A program made the position numbers and the translations under genes. This document shows, one piece after another, positions 56,490 to 64,000 of a DNA stretch of 64,000 bases (the first letter of the stretch is position 1; every line of letters starts with the position of its first letter). The stretch covers positions 5,535,501 to 5,599,500 of the forward strand of contig OW203985.1 in NCBI GenBank assembly GCA_934047225.1. Direction: 5' to 3'. Below the pieces are notes generated by a model. That model searched no databases. It saw only the letters and a list, made by a program, of their open reading frames with translations, and was not told where the DNA came from. This DNA comes from Ypsolopha sequella (lineage: Eukaryota; Arthropoda; Insecta; Lepidoptera; Ypsolophidae).

Positions 56490-57190
56490 CTTCATCGTAC
56501 CAACGTAAAATGAACATTGCCTCACAACCCCTCACCGAAGCTGCTGCACGACAACATTCACTGAGAGTTTACTTTCAGGTGCAGCATTACCCACCAACAT
56601 TCCCATGTCCATACCAACTCTATGGTTATAATGCCCAAACGCGGGGGGTATGCACGGCTCTTCGGGATATATTACCATTCTGGTTACCCTGCTCTCTGCA
56701 TTGCTTGAACCCCCCTACAAGTTCTTTTTTAATTTATAAAAATGTCCCTAACCCGTCTCTCCCACTCTGAAGGAGTGTGAGCGGGCGTTTCAGACGCTGC
56801 CGCCCGTTCTGGGCTAAACAATTACATTTTACATGTAGCGCATTATTATTATGGTCCAACATTTATCTTCTGCTGCTGTGCAGCAGTGGTTGTCCGATCA
56901 AACCACACTCGACGAGCCACAAAGAGACTCGAGCGAACGGGGGTGGGAAAAAACAAAGAGTGGTCTCATGCCAATGATAACTACTTTGAAACCTACACGA
57001 CTCTAGCACCTCTCTTGTAAATGTAAAAAAGGCTGCCAACGTAATTGAGGATGCCGAAAGTTAGGCCTCTATTGCTCTTCAATCTGCGTATAGTGCAAAG
57101 GCCTTTGTGAAAACGTCGAGCCACCGGAACACAGCATGTGTAGTGACATAAGCAAAGAAGTGACCGAAGAAGGAGATCGAGAACAGACTA
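56490..57190 (+). pseudogene. Broken copy of a repeated insect protein (QHSLRVYxQVQ / CxC-rich type)
   Basis: One frame reads LTEAAARQHSLRVYFQVQ. Later frames give short CxCxxGC-type stretches (SCKCKKGCQR near 57018) and a tail CENVEPPEHSMCSDISKE followed by VTEEGDRE. This order resembles a family of repeated, transposon-associated proteins found in many arthropod genomes. Frameshifts and stops separate the parts. Confidence 0.5.
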
Positions 57191-57194
57191 TAAT

Positions 57195-58510
57195 CATTGG
57201 TAGAAGTAGTAGGTAATTACTACGTCTCCCGTTTGGGCGTGTCTGATGTAGCTGATGCGGTTTTTGATGGGGTGATAGTGCCTTACTGCACGACTGTCAG
57301 GAATTTGGATTTGTGGTTGGACCAAACTCTTTCGTGGTCTCCACATGTTAATGAAGATGCGAATTTTATTTTTGTCACTGTCACTCCAAGCGAAAAATCG
57401 TGCAGTGCGAGAGGGGCGGATTCAGGGCAAAAGGGAAAAATGTTGGTTTTAAATTTCTATTAAAAAAACTAAAATAGCTAGCAAAATTTCAAATATCAAA
57501 TCTCTAAATATTGTTGAAACACACCTAATAAAATATGTTTGAGTTCTGTATATATGGTTCCTATTCGTCAAACGAGGAGAAAGTGTGTTTGAAGACCTCA
57601 TTTCAACAATTATTTCTATCGAGGAAAATTTATCCAAACATGTTTTCCAATTTCAAATCCCTAGATTATATAGTCAAAATGCGTATATCAGAAACTGATT
57701 GTAATTTTTTCCGTGTATTTCATGAAATACACAGAAAAGAAACACCCGTATTTTTTTCGCATATCGCCTTAAGTTTTTGGCTCATATCACTCGCTTAATC
57801 ACCTACAGAATTTTCTGCCACTGGATTTGAAAATAACCTTAGCGCAATCTCTTCTTCCTTGGATTATGCCGATGTCGCTTATCTAGATCCCACTGAAGAG
57901 CTGCTCGATAAGCTGGAACGTCTTCAGAACTTGTGCATTCGATTTATTTTCGGACTGCACCATAACCACGTCTCCAAGTTTCGATGCAGGCTAAAGTGGC
58001 TTCCTATTCGTCTTTGCAGGAACTTACACTTTCTTTCCCTTAAGTATAAATAATGTTCTCCATAATCCCGTCCACCGTAACTATTAAAAAAAAAAATTCA
58101 TACGCACTGATCGCAGCAACAGAGCGCTTCGGTCTTGTTATCATATCGATCTGGCGATGCCTACGCACACCACTGATCGTTCTCAAAATAATTTACGTTA
58201 AATGCAGTTCGGCTTTGGAATGAACTTCCGCAAACCATCAGAAATCTTTCTTTGTCCTCTTTTAGATTTAACTTGAAAAATAATTACCTTTTATCTCTCT
58301 GATTAACTCGACTGACTATGCTACTTTTTTTGTATGTAGTGTATTATATTTAAATAGCCTAAGCTTGGAGATTACTATTCTTTTTGCACAAATACGCCAA
58401 TTTTTGTAAAAATATTTTTCTCTGTACCATCGGTTGACTGGAAGAAATTTCTTTAAGGAATAAGTCCACCCTTGCCTTCTGTGTTATCCTGTACTCTGTA
58501 TTTTTATTAA
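57195..58510 (+). pseudogene. Degenerate Jockey-type LINE reverse transcriptase C-terminus plus 3' tail
   Basis: PYCTTVRNLDLWLDQTLSWS at about 57269-57328 and DKLERLQNLCIRFIFGLHHN, then RLKWLPIRLCRNLHFLSLKY, at about 57904-58050 are C-terminal RT-domain motifs of Jockey-clade LINEs. They are separated by about 450 bp of foreign AT-rich DNA (about 57370-57835), probably an insertion. The element closes with GGTTGACTGGAAGAAATTTC near 58431 and a T-rich end. It is not functional. Confidence 0.85.
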
Positions 58511-58827
58511 ATTTGAAATTGTTTAATATATTTCCAAAACTAAAGAGACAAGTAAAAAATATCCCAAAAATACAATATGGGTATCAAATTGCAGATAATA
58601 AATTTCATTGTAAAATATATACTTTCACTATATTTACTGGCAGTGGATTCGAGAAATCTTTAAAAAACCACAAAAATTTATATTTCCCCCCCTTACAGGA
58701 AAACTATAGCGATTAAAAAAAGTTGGCCACAAATGAAAAATATAAAAAAACGTAAAATAAAATAAAATAATTAAAATACAATATGGTTATCAAATTGTAG
58801 GTATTAAAAAGCTGATTGTAAAATATA

Positions 58828-59310
58828 CAAGGTGACTTTTTGATCATCGTCCAAATTCATACTGGTGGCTTGGTAAGTGATCAGTATCATGGATCAATAA
58901 CAATTTTGGTGAAATTCGTAAAATTAAATTTCGACTTCCCATAGTGATTCACTCGGGACTGGAACTGAATTTCTATGGGAAGCCGAAATTTCATTTTACG
59001 AATTTCACAAAAATTGTTACTGATCCAAGATACTGATCACTTGTACGATCACCGATCGCGGGGTTGATAAATGATAAGTTTTGATAGTTTTATGAATTTA
59101 TTGGACAAACACACGTAAGTATAATTGATATTGATGAGTGATTGATGAGTACACGCGGTATGGACGGTGACCGGTTGTGAACTGATGAAATTAGGGCGAT
59201 GATCGACGACGGCTAAGTAAACAGCCAACGCAGCAGAATGTGCGGCTTGCCCGTACATCACTTATCAAGCCTCCAGTATGAATTTGGACGATGATCAAAA
59301 AGTCACCTTG
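58828..59310. mobile_element. Fold-back MITE CAAGGTGACTTTTTGATC, copy 4, interrupted
   Basis: It has TA-flanked arms as at 6364-6625. A 214-bp insert at 59043-59256 with ends GTACGATCACC/...GCCCGTAC is flanked by the direct repeat ATCACTT, which occurs once in the intact copies. Confidence 0.85.
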
Positions 59311-59517
59311 TATAGTTTGGCTATATTAAGTTGCATCTATTTCGTGAAATCCTTGAAAAACTATAAAAAATGTATGCCCCCCCTTATCTCCAAAACTGGT
59401 GGACCGAAAAATATGAAAAAAAATCATGGTAATATGTGTTTTACGTAAAGATTACAGGGAAAATAAAGCGGTTGAGAAATTCACGAAAAAAATGACAAAA
59501 TTAAATTTATCACCCAC

Positions 59518-59568
59518 AATACGGAACCCTAGGTACGCGAGTCTGACTCGCACTTGGCCGGTTTTTTC
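59518..59568. repeat. Short dispersed-repeat end (CGGAACCCTAGG...GCACTTGGCCGG)
   Basis: Contains both family end motifs in a collapsed copy: ACGGAACCCTAGGTACGCG and CTGACTCGCACTTGGCCGG plus T6. Confidence 0.65.
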
Positions 59569-59816
59569 AGATGAACGAACCCCAACGCTGACGATAGACC
59601 AACCCGAAACTGTGCCAGGACCCGCCGCCTTTGACCCGATAATTTGTATAATTTTTCAGCGGAAGACAGAAACCGCCGAACGATTCGGATTCGATATCAG
59701 TTATTATTTACTAGCTTTTTTACCCGCTGTGATTTAGTTTTTGTGAAGACAATCGAATCTGTCAATATTTTTCGGACACTTAATTTTGTAGAACTTATTT
59801 ATTTCGAGTCTGGTTT

Positions 59817-60430
59817 GAACGAAATTATTTCTTGATCTCATATTTGATTCTCAGGTAGTGCCTATGGCGAAACTATATCTTGGCCTCTGTGATCCTCAAC
59901 TAAAGTGGCGAGGCCGAATGCCGAGCTGCATTTTCGAACGAAATTATTTCTTGATCTCATATTTGATTCCCAGGTAGTGTCTTTGGCGAGGCCGAAGGCC
60001 GAGCCGCGTTTCCGAACGAAACTATATCTTGATCTCTAATATGATTCTCAGGTAGTGTCTTTGGCGAGACCGAAGGCTAAGCCACGTTTCCGAACAAAAC
60101 TATATCTTGACCTCTGTGATCTTCTACTACAGTGGCGAGGCCGAAGGTCGAGCTGCATTTTCGAACGAAATTATTTCTTGATCTCGTATTTGATTCCCAG
60201 GTAAAGTGTCTTTGGCGAGGCCGATAGCGGAGCCGCGTTTCCGAACAAAACTATTTCTTGTTCTCTGAAGTGATCGTCTGCTAAAGTGTCTGGCGAGCCG
60301 AAGGCCGAGCCGCATTTCCGAACGAAATTATTTCTTGATCTCGTATTTGATTCCCAGGTAAATTCCCTTTGGAGAGACCGCAGGCCGAGCCGCGTTTTCT
60401 AACAAAACTTTTTCTTGTTCTCTGAATAGA
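59817..60430. repeat. Minisatellite, about 78-bp unit, about 8 copies
   Basis: Each unit starts GAACGAAATTATTTCTTGAT, has TTTGATTCCCAGGTA-type middles, and ends GGCGAGGCCGAAGGCCGAGC plus CGCGTTTCC. Copies vary in length (about 70-115 bp) and by substitution. Similar 'gaggccgaaggccga' motifs occur at 42755-42870. Confidence 0.9.
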
Positions 60431-60921
60431 TCAACCTTCAACCTTCTAAACAACGCCTCGGTAATTTGATACAACTTTCTTAATCTTAATCTCATTGAAA
60501 TCAGTCGTGTGGTTCCGTAAGCGTGTGTCTAAACAGACTTAGTATATCACGTAGACTTCTACTAGTTTAGAAGACTACGAAACATCGTACCCAAATGAAA
60601 CAACCATATTTTATAATGATCACATAATTATATTATAAAATGATTTAATTACAATAAACAGAATAAGTATCATAATGTACCTAACACTACGAACAACTTA
60701 GTTTACGCAGAAGCGGACAGGATGTACTCTTCTTTATATTTACAATTTGTACATTGAGCGCTCGATTCGTTCATCGTAATACTTAATTTACGTCCTTCAC
60801 ATAGCTACGTTAATTTAATAATTTCATCGACAATAAATAGTGCGCGAGTGTTCCGTTCGCGGCGCCGCCGTGTCTATTCTATATATTACAGGTGGCGGCT
60901 ATAGAGCTATGTACATGTACA

Positions 60922-61293
60922 CTACAACTGCTCGACGAACTTGCTGAGTTGGTCTTGCGGCGTCATTGCAGGGAGCTGCTCCTCGGGGGGTTGGTGCGGC
61001 GGCGGGGGCGCGGGCGACTGCCGGAGGAGGAGCAGCTCGGAGGGCGTGCCGGGGCGCGGGGAGGGCGTGGCGGGCGGCGACCGCTGCAGGCCGGGCCCCA
61101 CGCCGGCGTAGAAGCGCGCGCCGACACGCCCCCCGCCCCCGACCTGCGCGTAGGGCCCGCGCAGGGGCAACATGCCCTGCTGGCCCGGCGCGACGCCGCC
61201 GCCCACCGCACCGCCCTGCTGCTTGAACCAGCCGCCGTGCCCGAGCGCGCCCATGCCGCCGCCCACGCCGACTCCGCTCACTGATCCCACCTG
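60922..61293 (-). CDS. C-terminal exon of an unidentified Gly/Pro-rich protein
   Basis: A minus-strand exon of about 124 codons follows a TTCCAGCAG acceptor and ends at a TAG (60922-60924). It reads QVGSVSGVGVGGGMGALGHG, later RGPYAQVGGGGRVGARFYAG, PRPGTPSELLLLRQSPAPPP and a terminal MTPQDQLSKFVEQL. The GC content is strikingly high against AT-rich surroundings, and the non-random conserved-looking C-terminal peptide argues for real coding. I do not recognise the gene. A low-complexity tail with a short C-terminal helix would suit a transcriptional or RNA regulator, but that is a guess. The rest must lie at higher coordinates, probably beyond the window. Overlapping plus-strand frames are shadows. 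Confidence 0.7.
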   Translation of the reverse strand, partial: QVGSVSGVGVGGGMGALGHGGWFKQQGGAVGGGVAPGQQGMLPLRGPYAQVGGGGRVGARFYAGVGPGLQRSPPATPSPRPGTPSELLLLRQSPAPPPPHQPPEEQLPAMTPQDQLSKFVEQL

Positions 61294-61296
61294 CTG

Positions 61297-64000
61297 GAAC
61301 AACAGACGTAAACGTTTAGATGTTTGGTTTTTAAATGTGCCTGCGTATGGAGTAGAGGTTTGTTCATTCAGTATCCTACACCGCAATTTTTTTTTTGGTA
61401 TATCTTCTATGTGCAGACAGATAGACACGGTTCTGTTACAGTTTTTAATAATATTTTAAATACTTAACTTTATAATTTTCAGTTATTATAGTGATAAAAA
61501 AATATATTTATTATAACTGTTGCCCGCGACTTCGTCCGCGTGGAATTGTGTTATCTTGCACCACTTAGAATTTTGAATATTGTAATTTGACAGTAGGGAC
61601 AGTCGTAGTAGTTTTCTTATGTTCACAAATGATAATCTTCCCTTCTATTTAAAGCTTTGCTATGAAAATTATATAGTTTGGCTATATTTCATTGCTTCTA
61701 TTTCGAGAAATTCTTGAAAAACCATAAAAAATGTATGTCCCTTCTTATCTTCAAAACTGGTGGACTGAAAAATATGAAAATGTTTTTTTATCATGGTAAT
61801 ATGTGTTTACGTAAAAAAATATACGTGCACCTGTGAAAACTACATCAAAATCCGTTCAGTAGTTTCGGAGATGTGCGCGAACAAACAAACAAGACAGACA
61901 GACAGAAAAGAATTCTAAAAATCACTAATTCGTGTTCTATTACCCTTATTTAGTCATCCCCTTTCTATTTTTATTACTTTTCTCCAATGTATAAACCAGC
62001 GTGTTTTACTCTTTTATTATATTATATATTATATTGACTAGCTTTTAACTGAGACCGTCCATGTTGACTTAAGACTAAAAGCCTTTAAATAAAGCCTTAT
62101 ATATGATAGACTACCGAATAAATGTAATGAATAGCACAATAATCACAATAACTACATATTCTTTATTTCACTTATTCACAAGTGCGGAAAATGCCGACTT
62201 TACGCACGCGCAGCTATAAAATGCTATAAAATATTTTAACTCTTTACTTTAAACAAATGAATTTGTGGATATATTAATAATTTGCAATATTCCGCTAAAC
62301 ACTCTTACCATGCTATTCAAAGTGCAGATTATTATTTTATATAGATATTATTATTATACATACAAATTCTTTTATTTATTTAATACCGACTTTAAAAAAG
62401 AACTGTGCCATTGAGTCCTTAGATTTAAGATTAGTTTATTTAAGTTTTTTAACCCACAGCTGTCACAATGTTTAAATAACTATTAGTCAAAACTATTTAC
62501 CGGCACCCACGAAACAGACTACCCATCGTTTAGTCTGGGAGCCACTAAAATTTAAGTTATACGTGTTAACCCATGTGTCTAAAATAAATATTTTTGTATT
62601 TTGCTGCAAAGCAAGCAGTACGAGCACAAAATAAACCACCTTTTGGCTAAACTGTGGACGTTTTCAAACGTCATTTTTGGTTATTATTAATCTAGATAAC
62701 ATTTTATATGTTCGAGTTGTATTCATTTTTTTATTTTATCTAAAACAATAAAAGCACAATCAGCTACACTTTTGGTTAAAAACCGTTAAATTTACGTATT
62801 TTTGGGGTTTGTTGTTAAGATATTACTCAATTTTCAAGATTTTTAAAGCCACTTAAACATAGATCTAGATAATGTTAATGGACCAGCCTAAAATATTATG
62901 ATAACATTCAATAGACACCCGACAATGTGGTGACAGCGTTTGTATTGAGGTTTGCTCTTCCTAGGTCAACGGGCGGCTACATGTTGCTATACCTAGTCCA
63001 GCCAAAAGTTCTGTGACTCACATTCAATTTGAAATTTTTCATTCCCGACTGAATCTAGTAAAATTAATTAATGGAATTTGTTAGATAGGTAATAGTCACT
63101 ATAAAAAATATTGTAGCTGCTTAAAGCAAATTAAAATTTTAACAAAACTATCCTTGAAGCAGTCCGAAGCCGATATCTTAAAATACGCGACATAATTTGG
63201 GATTTTGGCCTTATATCTTTTTTGATCTTAACTTTTACAATTTGAATTTGTGTTGTGGTTTAAAGCTGACTATATTGTCTCTTAGACAAACGATATTAGA
63301 AAACAAAAACATGGCCTTGAAAATTTTTGGGAGACAATTTTACAGCACCATCAACATGAACAAATCACACCCAATGGATGTCTTAGAAGCATTTTTTATT
63401 TTCTATCGAGTTTTAAATTAATTTCAAGATGTATTGCTTCAAAACCAACATTTTCCATCTTATCACAAGCATCGAGAAAAAAAAATTTCATCACATTTTC
63501 ATCCATATCTATGGAATATCATAAACCCAAAATACATTCGTATTTTAACAACCAAAAGTTGCAACTTTGAGACTCGCTCAAAAGTTGATTTTTTATGATA
63601 TAAAATAACAATCATTTTTTTATTCTAGTTTGAAACCTACTCTATCCTATGGATATAGATTGATGTTCTAGAGTTTCCTTGGAACCTTGAATTTTTTTTT
63701 TATGCGGTATCAGAACTTATGGCGGGACTAGGTATTATATATATTTTTCGCATTGACAAAATATAAATAACAAGGTCTGGGGGTCTAGCACTCGCCGTTG
63801 AAGGGAAAGAAAACATGTAATTGAATTGAAGACTGTTTTGGAAAAATATCCAATGTCCATTTTTTTCGAATTTGTTTTTTTTGATCTATGGATTCTCTAT
63901 TGTGCATACAATAATCTGGTTATATTAGAATCAGCAAAAACAACCAAGTACATTCAAAATGTAGCTACAAAAACAGAGTGCATCCGGAAAAACCACCAAC
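61297..64000. other. Probable intron of the preceding gene, AT-rich
   Basis: No exon was recognised. 61655-61920 carries a repeat ('ccttgaaaaaccataaaaaatgtat', 'atccgttcagtagtttcggag', CAGACAGACAGA) shared in part with 59315-59450. The remainder is unannotatable AT-rich DNA. Confidence 0.45.

Noticed and set aside
60892..61284. Arg/Ala-rich plus-strand ORFs over the GC-rich exon
   Set aside because: They are shadows of the minus-strand exon. GC-rich DNA leaves all frames open, and the minus frame has a stop and acceptor in sensible places.
1..64000. Bacterial-style features (operons, CRISPR, Shine-Dalgarno sites)
   Set aside because: Spliced genes with GT-AG introns and insect repeats show this is eukaryotic nuclear DNA. 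No regularly spaced repeat-spacer array exists.

Overview
The window looks like lepidopteran (moth or butterfly) nuclear DNA. It is AT-rich and intron-containing, packed with small inverted-repeat transposons and LINE 3' ends of lepidopteran style, and carries five protein-coding genes with insect-like exon sizes. This is inferred from gene content and repeat style; no database search was possible.

Layout. (1) About 1-15,700, minus strand: the first four coding exons of a BCAS3/rudhira homologue. Its introns are full of nested hAT, Tc1-type and LINE insertions, and the gene runs off the left edge. (2) 15,700-22,300: AT-rich intergenic DNA with MITEs. (3) 22,307-28,026, plus strand: a complete four-exon iduronate-2-sulfatase (lysosomal glycosaminoglycan breakdown). 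Its introns hold a 258-bp fold-back with a tRNA-like T-arm and an orphan THAP exon, and its stop codon lies in the terminal repeat of a MITE. (4) 31,689-36,682, minus strand: a complete five-exon Golgi GDP-fucose transporter (SLC35C1/Gfr). The exon 4 donor lies in a nine-copy, 45-bp, in-frame tandem array, giving nine equivalent 5' splice sites. (5) 37,231-39,878: a three-level transposon nest whose core is a P-element-like transposon with a THAP exon. (6) 43,604-51,237, plus strand: a complete three-exon PGRMC/MSBP cytochrome-b5-like haem protein. (7) 52,373-60,430: a Tc1 deletion derivative, two retroelement or repeat-protein pseudogenes, MITEs and a 78-bp minisatellite. (8) 60,922-61,293, minus strand: a GC-rich C-terminal exon of an unidentified gene that continues upstream (to higher coordinates).

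The host genes are unrelated housekeeping genes (autophagy/cytoskeleton, lysosome, Golgi fucosylation, ER haem/sterol) with no evident shared pathway. The most unusual signals come from repeats meeting genes: the splice-donor array in the GDP-fucose transporter, the MITE-supplied IDS stop, the duplicated BCAS3 exon fragment, and the P-like element. I resolved several nested insertions by comparing copies within the window and finding target-site duplications of the length expected for each superfamily.
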